From positions 62,001 to 126,000 of the forward strand of contig NZ_FQXG01000007.1 in the NCBI RefSeq assembly GCF_900129905.1: a stretch of 64,000 nucleotides of DNA. The letters run 5' to 3'. This DNA comes from Ferrimonas marina. Its GTDB lineage: Bacteria > Pseudomonadota > Gammaproteobacteria > Enterobacterales > Shewanellaceae. The notes below the pieces were generated by a model, which had not been told where the DNA came from, searched no databases, and saw nothing but the letters and a program-made list of their open reading frames with translations. The translations under genes were made by a program, and so were the position numbers. Below are positions 54,045-62,408 of this stretch, in pieces (positions within the stretch are counted from its first letter, which is position 1; each line of letters starts with the position of its first letter).

Positions 54045-55625
54045 TTGAGTCCATCGCACTTCGCTAAGCACTGCGGGTGGGCCGGTTCTCATTGGCTTAA
54101 AACCTTTGCTCTGGTCCTGCTGGTGTTGGCAGCAGGGGCGTGCAGTAGCCTTCCCGACAGCTCCCATGTCGCACCAACCTACTCCCTGCCCGCCGCCGAA
54201 GATGGGCCACTGAAGGAACTGGCAGCTGGCTTCGTGCAGCAACACCCGCAGGGGCACTCTGGATTCAGCCTGATTAGCCGCGCCGACGAGGCGATGCATG
54301 CCCGCCTTGCGCTGATCGACTCTGCCACCACCTCGCTCGATCTGCAGTATTTCATCTGGAGTGATGACACCGCAGGGGATCTGTTGTTTGAACGCTTAAT
54401 GCAAGCGGCCGACCGCGGTGTTCGGGTGCGCGTGCTGGTGGATGATTTTGGCCTGAGCGCCAGCAGCAAAGGGCTCTCCATTGCCAGCAAACACCCCAAC
54501 CTCTCGATCCACGTGTTCAACCCGATCCCCGGACGGGACGGCGTCATCCGCAGCATGTTCAGTTGGCTCTCCTCGTTTCAGGAGCTCAACCGGCGCATGC
54601 ACAACAAGCTGATGATCGCCGACAAGCAGGTGGCCATCGTCGGCGGCAGAAACATCGGTGACGCCTATTTTGGCCTGAGCGATAAGTACAATTTTGTCGA
54701 TCTGGATGTTCTGGTGATAGGCCAGGTTATCCCGGAGCTGGCCAGCGCCTTCGATGAGTACTGGAACGATCCCATCGTCTTCCCGGCCGAAGCCTTCACC
54801 GACTCGGTCGACCCGAAGACACACCAAAAATTCCGAACCTGGTTGCGAGAGCGGGTCAACAAGGGAGCTGAGCGACAGTCGCTCTACCCCATCGAAGTGC
54901 AGGAGTGGGGCCCATGGCTGACACAGCGCAGCAAGGGGTGGCTCAGCGGCAAAGGCTATTTTATGCAGGATGACCCGGTGGCCATTGACGGTGAGAATCT
55001 GCGGCTGGTGGATATGCTGGCCTACATGTCGCAACCGAGCGAGCACGAGCTCATCTTGGCTTCTCCCTACCTGATCCCGGTGGACAACTTCCTGGATGCA
55101 CTGGCTGAGAAGGCAGAGCGGGGTATCGAGGTACACCTGATCACCAACTCACTGGGCTCGAACAACCACACCATTGCCCACAGCCATTACCGCAAATACC
55201 GTGAAGATATCCTCGCCACGGGCGCACGACTGTACGAATTCAATCACCAGCCCGACACCGAGGTGCAATCCCTGGCAGAGCCGGAACTGGGGACCGCCAA
55301 GTTCATCTCCTTCCATACCAAAACCATGGTGGCCGATGGCCGCCGTAGCTTTGTCGGCTCCCTCAACTTCGATCCCAGGGCGTTGGTGATCAACACCGAG
55401 AACGGCCTGCTGATCGACTCAGAACCGGTGGCCGTGGCGATCCGCGACTACCTGCTCAAGATGAAGGCGCCGGAGAACGCCTGGCAACTGCAGTATCAAC
55501 AAGATGGCAAGATAATATGGCGTGGCGCGGATGGTCAGGTGCTTGAGCGCCAGCCAGCCCAAGGCACGGGCCAGAGGGTCAAAGACAGCCTCTACCGGTG
55601 GATACCCATTGAGAGCCAGCTTTAG
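54045..55625 (+). CDS. Phospholipase D family lipoprotein (ClsC/cardiolipin synthase-like)
   Basis: Phospholipase D superfamily enzyme with two HKD motifs: HNKLMIAD followed by GGRNIGDAYF, and HTKTMVAD followed by GSLNFDPR. The N-terminus carries a lipobox (LVLLVLAAGAC) so the enzyme is probably membrane-tethered in the periplasm or outer membrane. The layout resembles ClsC and related PLD-like proteins; cardiolipin synthesis or phosphatidyl transfer is likely. The start is uncertain: TTG 54045 after GGGAGA gives a normal lipoprotein signal (526 residues), while ATG 53850 would add 65 unlikely residues. Confidence 0.88.
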   Translation: MSPSHFAKHCGWAGSHWLKTFALVLLVLAAGACSSLPDSSHVAPTYSLPAAEDGPLKELAAGFVQQHPQGHSGFSLISRADEAMHARLALIDSATTSLDLQYFIWSDDTAGDLLFERLMQAADRGVRVRVLVDDFGLSASSKGLSIASKHPNLSIHVFNPIPGRDGVIRSMFSWLSSFQELNRRMHNKLMIADKQVAIVGGRNIGDAYFGLSDKYNFVDLDVLVIGQVIPELASAFDEYWNDPIVFPAEAFTDSVDPKTHQKFRTWLRERVNKGAERQSLYPIEVQEWGPWLTQRSKGWLSGKGYFMQDDPVAIDGENLRLVDMLAYMSQPSEHELILASPYLIPVDNFLDALAEKAERGIEVHLITNSLGSNNHTIAHSHYRKYREDILATGARLYEFNHQPDTEVQSLAEPELGTAKFISFHTKTMVADGRRSFVGSLNFDPRALVINTENGLLIDSEPVAVAIRDYLLKMKAPENAWQLQYQQDGKIIWRGADGQVLERQPAQGTGQRVKDSLYRWIPIESQL

Positions 55626-55730
55626 CGGTGACGAGGCAAACAGAACGGTCCTTGAGCCGCTGTGCAGGAAGTATCCAATCACCGGCTAAGTCTTTCATTT
55701 CGGCAATGAACCTAGCTAGAATGTGGCTCT

Positions 55731-55806
55731 CTCCCCATAGCTCAACAGGATAGAGCAGCCGCCTCCTAAGCGGCCGATCGAGGTTCGAGTCCTCGTGGGG
55801 AGGCCA
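55731..55806 (+). tRNA. tRNA-Arg (anticodon CCT)
   Basis: Cloverleaf is complete: acceptor CTCCCCA / TGGGGAG, D-stem GCTC / GAGC, anticodon stem GCCGC / GCGGC with loop CTCCTAA (anticodon CCT), T-stem CGAGG / CCTCG with TTCGAGT loop, and encoded CCA. It reads AGG codons. TAGAAT at 55717-55722 is a likely -10 box. tRNA-Arg(CCT) genes are common integration targets. Confidence 0.96.
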
Positions 55807-56092
55807 CTTCCGCCTCTCGCGAAAATCCAATGTATTACAACATTAAACATCGAGCCGATGTTCACTTCCAAAAGCTATAGAAATCATGAGCCACTCTACA
55901 ACAGCAGAGTGAAGACTTTTAACTTCGCCAAACGGCCAAAGGCCTATGCAACTCCATTAGCCCTTCGATAGATTCAAAGGGCACTTTAAAAGAAGAACCG
56001 AGTTGCAAAGAGATACAGCTTAGCTACTCCACAAGATGACTTGCTTCAGTTCGCCTGAACCTGTCACCTAAGCTCATTAATGGCAACTACCA

Positions 56093-56524
56093 TCACAATG
56101 AAGCACAGTAAAAGTTATATATAATATATACCTCCTGACCAAACTTCCAATCCTTACCTCCGGAATAATTAACGTTGGCTTCAGTAAACTGGCGAGAGGA
56201 AATTGACACATTATCGAAGCCATAATAGATCTTATCATGATTAAGGTTTAATGAACCGCAGTGCTTTTCCAAATTTCTTTTTTCATTATTGCTAAGGTAA
56301 TGAAGTAATTCTTCAACAGCATTTGCATTTACATTTGCTGCATTTGATAAGTGTCCCATTCCATAATTATGAATTGTCAAGGATGGATAAATACTTCTAA
56401 TGCTCCCTGAGCTGGTCTCCAAGTGTATATACTCCTTTGACTCTGCAGGGTTTGCACTAACTAGACATACAAAGAAAGACAAGCAACTTACTCGCATCAA
56501 CGTGCGGCTCGAATAAATAATCAT
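56093..56524 (-). CDS. Orphan secreted protein, unknown function
   Basis: Protein of 143 residues with an N-terminal signal peptide (LMRVSCLSFFVCLVSANPAES) and a polar body containing LLHYLSNNEKRNLEKHC and WKFGQEVYIIYNFYCASL. Two cysteines in the body may pair. AT-rich codons unlike the neighbours. ATG 56524 is preferred to TTG 56530; the ribosome site is weak. No family recognised. Confidence 0.6.
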   Translation of the reverse strand: MIIYSSRTLMRVSCLSFFVCLVSANPAESKEYIHLETSSGSIRSIYPSLTIHNYGMGHLSNAANVNANAVEELLHYLSNNEKRNLEKHCGSLNLNHDKIYYGFDNVSISSRQFTEANVNYSGGKDWKFGQEVYIIYNFYCASL

Positions 56525-56897
56525 ATTCAATCACCATAGATGTAATATACTTCATTCCATCTCTAAATGAGACCTGCCAAAGGTACTAGATTCCACACTC
56601 AAGTAGGGACAGAAGATAGAACCTTTTTTTGGTTTTTTACCTTCACTTAATCCTACTCCCTTGCGCCTCATTCTAATGAGTGAGTCAAGCGCTGGTCACA
56701 AGACCTGCCACCACTTGGCCATAACACTCACCAAACCCTATTCAACCTGAAAAGAGTGGATAGTAACACCAGTCAAATGTGTAGATATTTGTTTGTACAA
56801 AAAACATCCTAAATATGATTACCGTTTGATACAACATTTATACGAGGTATGTTTGTAATGCTTTAAATTCAATGTTTTCTATTAACAGGATAGCAAA

Positions 56898-57338
56898 ATG
56901 AAATTCAAGAGATTGATCACCATTCCTTTAGTCGCTTTGTTTGTTACAGGTTGCTCTTCAAGAGTCGCCGACATGTATGAGCAAGAGGGTACAGACAAGT
57001 CCTCTTTATCCGGAGTCAGGTGGCACAATGTAGCTCAATCTCCTGGCATCCATGGTATCAAAGTAAAGAGCATTGATGGGCAAGCTCCAGGACTTTTCAT
57101 TACTCGAGCACTAGTTGACCCAGGAGTAAAGACTGTTTCTATTGACTGCTATAATGAAGGAAAAAAACACGGAACATCTATCGATGGTATTGTTCGTGGT
57201 ACCGGCAAAGCCCAACTCAACTTCGAACCCGGAGTGAATTACTTTCTCCAAGGACGTAAAGAAACTGTCAGAGACGCTAGAACTGGTACTCTAAGACAAG
57301 AGTGTGTACCCTTTATCTTCAGAACGAGCGAATTATAG
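56898..57338 (+). CDS. Orphan lipoprotein, unknown function
   Basis: Protein of 146 residues with a lipobox (LVALFVTGC) after basic residues, then a beta-rich body (GIHGIKVKSIDGQAPGLF, LNFEPGVNYFLQGRKE). Pattern of small outer-membrane lipoproteins, but no family recognised. ATG 56898 has an AGGATAG ribosome site. AT-rich. Confidence 0.7.
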   Translation: MKFKRLITIPLVALFVTGCSSRVADMYEQEGTDKSSLSGVRWHNVAQSPGIHGIKVKSIDGQAPGLFITRALVDPGVKTVSIDCYNEGKKHGTSIDGIVRGTGKAQLNFEPGVNYFLQGRKETVRDARTGTLRQECVPFIFRTSEL

Positions 57339-57539
57339 ACTAGTAATATGACATGCATGTCCGATGGTATTTATGCCATCGGACAATCCAATTTTAGTTA
57401 TCGCCAATCTAGTTACTCATCGTCATTGGTAGAGTTAACCTGAGACTTTTTTCATCTCAAATTTCATGTGGTGTATGCTAGTGTTATTTCTCTAATTACC
57501 CCATCATACTTTTCGGCAAAATCGATGTTTTTTGCCCTT

Positions 57540-57719
57540 TCAACTGATATCGGAGATAAGCTCAGCGATCGCCAGTTCGGCGTTATCCGCTCGCTCCTGC
57601 TCCTTGAGGGCCGCTTCCTTCCAAAACTCCACCTCGTCGGCCCATTTGCGGTTGTTCCACATCCAGACACTGCTCATCAGCAGGACCACCCAGATGGCGG
57701 TGACTGTCTCTATTGCCAT
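57540..57719 (-). CDS. Small membrane protein with coiled coil
   Basis: Protein of 59 residues: one transmembrane helix (TVTAIWVVLLMSSVWMW) then a charged helix (WADEVEFWKEAALKEQERADNAELAIAEL). ATG 57719 overlaps the end of the preceding tiny gene by 10 bases. The layout resembles phage spanin-like or small structural membrane proteins, but no match is claimed. Confidence 0.45.
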   Translation of the reverse strand: MAIETVTAIWVVLLMSSVWMWNNRKWADEVEFWKEAALKEQERADNAELAIAELISDIS

Positions 57720-57844
57720 CGGGACCACCAATAGCCAAATTCATAGCCGCTGGTTTCTGCCGAACTCGCCCCAGCCCAATAGGCCAGCGCCAAAGCTGCC
57801 ACCGCCAGCACGACCAGCTCTGCAATTGCCCTTATCTCTTTCAT
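57710..57844 (-). CDS. 44-residue membrane peptide
   Basis: Frame begins ATG 57844 after GGGGGAGACG and encodes a 44-residue peptide with one hydrophobic helix (AELVVLAVAALALAYWAG) and a Trp/Tyr-rich tail (YEFGYWWSRWQ). Coupled to the next gene by overlap. A different longer frame (57741-58019) overlaps it, so only one of the two may be real. Confidence 0.4.
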   Translation of the reverse strand: MKEIRAIAELVVLAVAALALAYWAGASSAETSGYEFGYWWSRWQ

Positions 57845-58199
57845 CGTCTCCCCCTGACCACTTTGCTTGGCCTCCAACCTCTATTACGTCCAGAAGCCCC
57901 TTATAGTTGGTGCGGTGCCACGGCCAGCCTGAAGCAGGGAGAACCGGCATCGGGTACCACACCGAAGCTATGAAAACAGAAGCCCAGGTTGTGATATGAG
58001 TCAGAACACGCCACGGCATGGGTATTGTGAGCTAAAACAGCCTTGAAGGCGGTATCGGGGATGTCGCCAGGAGCGCCGGGTCTCCGCCATTGAATCCTAG
58101 GCTATACACCATGCCGGGCCGTACCCGCTTTGCGCCTGTTTGCCTCCCTGCCGATTCGCGCTACGCTGAGCCCTTAGCCTGTTTGCCAAGGAAGCCGCA
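57845..58199. other. Intergenic region before the glutathione S-transferase gene
   Basis: About 355 bases. An open frame on the minus strand (57741-58019) begins MPWRVLTHITTWASVF and contains GWPWHRTNYKGLLDVIEVGG, but no ribosome site is clear and its end overlaps the 44-residue frame. Nothing else is supported. Confidence 0.4.
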
Positions 58200-58817
58200 A
58201 TGAAGCTCTATGAAACCGCCATGACCCCCAGTGCTCAGCGGGTCAACCTGTTCCTGCTGGAAAAAGGCATCCAAGTGGAGCGGGTATCAATGAACGTCCG
58301 CGCCGGGGACAACCTGACGCCGGAGTTTGCCGCTAAGTCCCCCACCGGCAAGATCCCCCTGCTGGAGCTGGACGACGGCACCTGCCTGGTGGAGTCCATC
58401 GCCATCTGTCGCTACTTCGATGCCCTACACCCGGATGAGCTGGCGCTGTTTGGTCGCACCCCGCTGGAGCAGGCCCAGGTGGAGATGTGGAGCCGAGTGG
58501 TGGAGATCTACGGCCTGCAGATAGCCTTCCAGGCGTTTCGCCATACCACCGGCGTCTACGCCGACCGGGAGCGCTGTATCCGCGCCTGGGGTGACGAGGC
58601 GCTGCTGCGACTTAAGGAGTTTCTGCCCAAACTGGAACGGCGACTGGGCGAGGCCGACTACCTGGCGGGGGAACACTACAGCGTGGCGGACATCACCGCC
58701 TATGTGCTGGTACGGATGCTGCCGCGCTTTGATATCGAGGTGAACTCACCCCACCTGGCTCGCTGGATGGAGCGGATAGAAGCCCGACCGGCCGTGCAAA
58801 CCCTCAATCTCACCTGA
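58200..58817 (+). CDS. Glutathione S-transferase family protein
   Basis: Protein of 205 residues with an N-terminal thioredoxin-like domain (MKLYETAMTPSAQRVNLFLLEKGI, NPTGKIPLLEL-like SPTGKIPLLELDDG, ES at VESIAICRY) and a helical C-terminal domain (LPKLERRLGEADYLAGEHYSVADITAYV). Conjugates or isomerises glutathione-linked substrates; the substrate is unknown. Confidence 0.92.
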   Translation: MKLYETAMTPSAQRVNLFLLEKGIQVERVSMNVRAGDNLTPEFAAKSPTGKIPLLELDDGTCLVESIAICRYFDALHPDELALFGRTPLEQAQVEMWSRVVEIYGLQIAFQAFRHTTGVYADRERCIRAWGDEALLRLKEFLPKLERRLGEADYLAGEHYSVADITAYVLVRMLPRFDIEVNSPHLARWMERIEARPAVQTLNLT

Positions 58818-58854
58818 TCCTGGCTAACTCGTTCATTCAATAAAGGGTTTTAAC

Positions 58855-58880
58855 CGCTGGCACGGAGGCCCGTGCCAGCG
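58855..58880. terminator. Strong hairpin after the glutathione S-transferase gene
   Basis: CGCTGGCACGG / CCGTGCCAGCG, 11-base perfect arms with a 4-base loop. There is no T-tract on either strand, so its role as a terminator is uncertain. Confidence 0.45.
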
Positions 58881-59033
58881 CGGTGTAACAAAGCTGTACA
58901 AGGTCTGATGATCCTGCCGGTAGTGTGTGCAAAGCCCCTGCCCGATCAGTACATTGATTCCTGTCGAAGCGTGAGCAACGCCCCCTTCCCCCCTTTTCGG
59001 GACGGCTCATGTCAACTCGTTTGAGGAGTCTGA

Positions 59034-59876
59034 ATGTTCAAGCTGCTACAAACTGCCATGATGGTGCTGCTGGTCAGTAGCGCCTCCGCTTTCTCCGCAC
59101 CGGCCCAGTCGGTGGGTACCGGCCATACCCTGGCCATTGCCAACGGCACCAATGCCCTTGGCCCTCGTATCACCCGCGAAGAGCGGGAAACCTATCGCCA
59201 CCTGCCCCTGGGCCATAGCCAGCAGGACAGTGAAGGCTTCTATCAATCCCTGCGCGCCCTGTACGCGGCAGAAACCATTGATGCCTACCCGCGCCAGGAC
59301 AGCAATGATTTCGCCACCCTGATGGCCCAGGCTGAGCTGGCCCAACAGGAGCTGGCCGCCCTGACCCAAACCCTGGCCGGTCAATACCACGCCGAGGCAC
59401 TGGTTCCCGGGGTAAAATCCCAGGCCCGCGCCGAGGCCAAGCTGCACGGCGACCTGGATGGTGACGCCGCCCGACTGACCGATCTGGCCCGCGCCTCGCT
59501 GGTGGCGGATGACGTAGCCACCCTAGTGGAGCTGCACCAGGCCGTGGCCGAGTCGGTGGAGATCGTGCGCCTGAAGAACCGCTTTAAAACGCCGAAAGCC
59601 AACGGCTACCGTGACCTCAACCTGGTGGTGCGCCTGCCGCAAAGTGGCCACCTGGCGGAGCTGCAACTGCACCTCGATGCCATTGCCCAGGTTAAGAACG
59701 GCGCCGAGCATGACATCTATGAACAGATCCAGGCCCTGACTCGTCAGAGCGATCGCAACGAGTTTGACCAGCATCGCATCACCCAACTGCAACAGCAGTC
59801 GATGCAGCTCTATGCCAACGCCTGGCATCACCACCTCACCCCAGTTCACTCCTTAGCGCTGCCCAAATCAGCCTAA
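59034..59876 (+). CDS. Secreted protein with a RelA/SpoT-like domain (tentative)
   Basis: Protein of 280 residues with a signal peptide (LLQTAMMVLLVSSASAFSAPA). Residues about 124-220 look like a RelA/SpoT nucleotidyltransferase domain: GVKSQARAEAKL (K128, K136), RLTDLARASLVADD (D150, R153), NRFKTPKANGYRDLNLVV (about 182-199) and AELQLHLDAI (E209). RelA-type synthetases have the same order of Arg/Lys, Asp, GYR and ExQ motifs. The fold match is inferred from these motifs. Cytosolic ppGpp enzymes lack export signals, so a secreted one may act in the periplasm or outside as an effector, or be inactive. ATG 59034 has a GAGGAG ribosome site. Confidence 0.6.
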   Translation: MFKLLQTAMMVLLVSSASAFSAPAQSVGTGHTLAIANGTNALGPRITREERETYRHLPLGHSQQDSEGFYQSLRALYAAETIDAYPRQDSNDFATLMAQAELAQQELAALTQTLAGQYHAEALVPGVKSQARAEAKLHGDLDGDAARLTDLARASLVADDVATLVELHQAVAESVEIVRLKNRFKTPKANGYRDLNLVVRLPQSGHLAELQLHLDAIAQVKNGAEHDIYEQIQALTRQSDRNEFDQHRITQLQQQSMQLYANAWHHHLTPVHSLALPKSA

Positions 59877-59882
59877 CCTTTT

Positions 59883-59909
59883 GCCCCGCCTCCGAGCGGG
59901 GCTTTTTTT
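59883..59909 (+). terminator. Terminator of the RelA/SpoT-like gene
   Basis: GCCCCGC / GCGGGGC stem with loop CTCCGA and a seven-T tract. Confidence 0.9.
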
Positions 59910-60002
59910 GCGAACCACCTGCCCTTTTGCCCCGTATACGCCACACTCAATAGTTGACCCGTTGTCCGGCTTGATGCGCTGCCGAGATGTAAGGAGGTCA
60001 AG

Positions 60003-60296
60003 ATGCGGATCTGGGTGTGTCTGCTTGGCATGACACTGCTGTCGGGCTGTTGCCTGAACCAGCATTCACAAAAAGGCTATCAACGCTGGCCGGCGTGCAT
60101 ACTGCCGGTCAAATCTGAGTCCCTGGCGCCCAGCCCGGCGCCCCTGGTGCCGGCCCAGTCGGTGCCTGTACCACCAGAAAAGTCCTCGGCCATCCCCCTA
60201 TCCCCCAGTCTGGTGCAGCTACCGGGTAGGCTCATGGGCCCATCCTGCACCATGGGGCAGACCGAGCTGTCTAGCCGTGTCACCAAGCTAGGCTGA
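60003..60296 (+). CDS. Small lipoprotein, unknown function
   Basis: Protein of 97 residues with a lipobox (LLGMTLLSGC), a second Cys right after, and a Pro/Ser/Val-rich body. Very strong ribosome site TAAGGAGG 8 bases before ATG 60003. No family recognised. Confidence 0.65.
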   Translation: MRIWVCLLGMTLLSGCCLNQHSQKGYQRWPACILPVKSESLAPSPAPLVPAQSVPVPPEKSSAIPLSPSLVQLPGRLMGPSCTMGQTELSSRVTKLG

Positions 60297-60372
60297 AACG
60301 CCAGCGGCCACAGGTGCGCTGCCCCCCTTAACTGCGCTACCCTGAAGGCCCCGTCACAAGGAAGTGTTCACC

Positions 60373-61245
60373 ATGTGGGTGCTGTTTACCCTGATGGCCG
60401 CCTTTATGCAGGCCTGGCGTAACGCCTTTCAGAGCGAGCTGAGTCGTGAGGTCAGCGTCGCCGGCGTGACTCTGGCCCGTTTCCTCTATGCCGCCCCACT
60501 GGCAGGGCTCTACCTGTGGTTGTTGTACCAATGGCAGCCGGTAGAACCGCTTGAGCTTAATCCCCGCTTTACCGGCTTTGTGGTGGGTGCGGCACTGATG
60601 CAGATCCTCGCCACCGGGCTGATGGTAAAGCTGTTCCAGATGAAGAACTTCGCCGTCGGGGCTGGGCTAGCCAAGAGTGAAGCCCTGGTGGCGGCAGTGC
60701 TGGGGATGCTGTTTTTCGGCACCCATCTGAGCTTGCTGGGTTGGCTCGGCATTGCCTTGGGGGCCGTGGCGGTGTTTCTGCTCTCCAGCCCCGGCAGCTG
60801 GCGCCAGTTGGCCCCGGCCACGGTGCTGCTGGGCCTGGCCTGCGGCACCGCCTTTGCCCTTACCTCGCTGTGGGTGCGCGAAGCCAGCCTTAGCATCGAC
60901 CTACCCTTCCCCCATCGTGCCGCCTGGGTGCTGCTGCTGGTACTGAGCCTGCAAACCCTGCTGCTGCTGAGCTACCTGAGCTGGCGCGACAGCGCCACCC
61001 TTGTCGCCTTGTGGCAACGACCCCGGCTGACCGGACTCACCAGTCTGTCCAGTTGCCTGGGGTCCATCGGCTGGTTCTCCGCCATGTCGCTGCAGGCGGT
61101 GCCCTACGTCAAAACCCTGGGCCAGGTGGAAGTGTTCTTTACCCTGCTGATCGCCAACCTGTGGCTCAAGCAGAAGGTCAGGGTGAAAGATATGCTGGGC
61201 CTGGTGCTGATCGCCCTGGCGGCCATCATCGTGATGTGGTTCTAG
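60373..61245 (+). CDS. DMT-superfamily (EamA-like) transporter
   Basis: Inner-membrane protein of 290 residues with about ten helices in two halves and EamA-type blocks (LMAAFMQAWRNAFQ, GLAKSEALVAAVLGMLFFGTHLSLLGWLGI, LGQVEVFFTLLIANLWLKQKVR). Probably exports a small metabolite. ATG 60373 with AAGGAAG is preferred to GTG 60364. Confidence 0.88.
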   Translation: MWVLFTLMAAFMQAWRNAFQSELSREVSVAGVTLARFLYAAPLAGLYLWLLYQWQPVEPLELNPRFTGFVVGAALMQILATGLMVKLFQMKNFAVGAGLAKSEALVAAVLGMLFFGTHLSLLGWLGIALGAVAVFLLSSPGSWRQLAPATVLLGLACGTAFALTSLWVREASLSIDLPFPHRAAWVLLLVLSLQTLLLLSYLSWRDSATLVALWQRPRLTGLTSLSSCLGSIGWFSAMSLQAVPYVKTLGQVEVFFTLLIANLWLKQKVRVKDMLGLVLIALAAIIVMWF

Positions 61246-61297
61246 GGCCAGTGAACGGCCATGGCCCCCAAAAATACATTTCGACTAATCTAGAAAT

Positions 61298-61327
61298 TTG
61301 ACAATGAGCACTACCCGGCCCTATCCT
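61298..61327 (+). promoter_or_regulatory. Predicted promoter upstream of the permease
   Basis: TTGACA (61298-61303), 18-base spacer, TATCCT (61322-61327). A short ATTTC / GAAAT inverted pair (61279-61298 area) abuts the -35. The transcript would pass the hairpin at 61343-61368. Confidence 0.4.
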
Positions 61328-61342
61328 AGTCGCCAGTGACTG

Positions 61343-61368
61343 AAGCCGACGCTCAGGCGTCGGCTTTT
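61343..61368 (+). terminator. Terminator or attenuator hairpin before the permease
   Basis: AAGCCGACGC / GCGTCGGCTT 10-base stem with TCAG loop, then TTGTTT. It is 97 bases after the DMT stop and 35 before the permease ATG; it may end the DMT transcript or attenuate the permease. Confidence 0.75.
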
Positions 61369-61403
61369 GTTTGACTCAACACTTCGAACTTTGTGGAATT
61401 ATT

Positions 61404-62330
61404 ATGTCTGAAGCCTTCTACACCCAACTGTCCGAGACCGCCGGCTTCTTCCTGTTCCTAGCGGCGGAGCTTACCCTGCTGTTTCTGCTGATCAGCTTTA
61501 TCATTGGGCTGGTGATGGAGTGGTTGCCGGCCGGCAAGATACAATCGATCCTCGGCTCCCAAGGGGGCCGCGGCTACCTCTCCGCTGGCCTGCTTGGCGC
61601 CCTGACCCCCTTTTGCAGCTGCTCCACCATCCCGATGCTGTCGGGGCTGCTCAAGGCCCGGGCGGGCTTTGGCCCCACCATCACCTTTCTGTTTACCAGC
61701 CCGCTGCTCAACCCCATCATCATCGGCTTGTTCTGGGTGACCTTTGGCCTTAAGACCACCTTGATCTACTTTGCCATTGCGCTGGGGATCTCGGTACTGG
61801 CGGGCTTTCTGCTGGAGAAGCTGGGCTTCGAGCACTACGTCCGCCAGGAGGTGGTAAACGCCAGGCCGACCGGCTGTGGTGCCCAATCCGGCGGCTGCGG
61901 TGCCCCGGCTGCCCCCAAGGCCAGCGAGCGCTGGCAGCGGATCTGGCGAGACACCTGGGCCCAGTTTAAGAAGATCTTCCCACTGCTGATGCTGGGGGTG
62001 GCCATCGGCTCGCTGGTGTACGGCTTCGTTCCAGAGGATCTGATCGTCAAATACGCCAGCAACGACAGTCCGCTGTCCATTGCCATCGCCTCGGTGGTCG
62101 GGGTACCGCTTTATATCCGTGCCGAAGCGATGATCCCGCTGGCAGCTGCGCTGCAGCTGAAAGGGATGGGGATGGGGGCGCTGATGGCGCTGATCATCGG
62201 TAGCGCCGGGGCCAGCATCACCGAGGTGATCCTGCTCAAGACCCTGTTCCGCAGCCAGATGATCATCGCGTTTCTGGCCGTCATCTTCACCATGGCATTC
62301 AGCGCTGGCCTGCTGTTCAGTCTGCTGTAA
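61404..62330 (+). CDS. ArsP-type permease (DUF318)
   Basis: Inner-membrane permease of 308 residues with about eight helices, the signature TPFCSCSTIPMLSGLLKAR, and a Cys/Gly loop near residue 160 (TGCGAQSGGCGAP). PF03773 proteins include ArsP, which exports organoarsenicals, and uncharacterised permeases. The Cys loop suggests metal or thiol-reactive substrate, an inference. Next gene is an ArsR-family repressor. Confidence 0.88.
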   Translation: MSEAFYTQLSETAGFFLFLAAELTLLFLLISFIIGLVMEWLPAGKIQSILGSQGGRGYLSAGLLGALTPFCSCSTIPMLSGLLKARAGFGPTITFLFTSPLLNPIIIGLFWVTFGLKTTLIYFAIALGISVLAGFLLEKLGFEHYVRQEVVNARPTGCGAQSGGCGAPAAPKASERWQRIWRDTWAQFKKIFPLLMLGVAIGSLVYGFVPEDLIVKYASNDSPLSIAIASVVGVPLYIRAEAMIPLAAALQLKGMGMGALMALIIGSAGASITEVILLKTLFRSQMIIAFLAVIFTMAFSAGLLFSLL

Positions 62331-62345
62331 TGACGTTGCGGTGCA

Positions 62346-62386
62346 TTAGGGCCATATCCCCAAAACTATGGAATAATTGGCCCTAA
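62346..62386. promoter_or_regulatory. Long inverted repeat between permease and arsR
   Basis: TTAGGGCCA and TGGCCCTAA are perfect 9-base arms separated by 23 bases, ending 22 bases before the arsR ATG. Probable operator or leader hairpin. Confidence 0.55.
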
Positions 62387-62408
62387 GCCCCCAAGCACTG
62401 GACACAAT

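Larger units (their letters stand above)
55807..57539. other. AT-rich accessory segment after tRNA-Arg
   Basis: Base composition shifts clearly from about 60 percent GC to AT-rich sequence right after the tRNA and returns near 57.55 kb. It holds two small orphan secreted-protein genes and long gaps (55807-56092, 56525-56897 and 57339-57539) without genes. No integrase, transposase or repeat of the tRNA 3' end was found, so it is a candidate island remnant only. Confidence 0.6.

Noticed and set aside
57741-58019. 92-residue frame on the minus strand (MPWRVLTH...)
   Set aside because: No clear ribosome site, its C-terminal third overlaps the better-supported 44-residue frame; kept only as an alternative.
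55780-58200. Direct repeat of the tRNA-Arg 3' end as an attachment site
   Set aside because: No copy of the T-arm or acceptor sequence was found downstream within the segment by eye.
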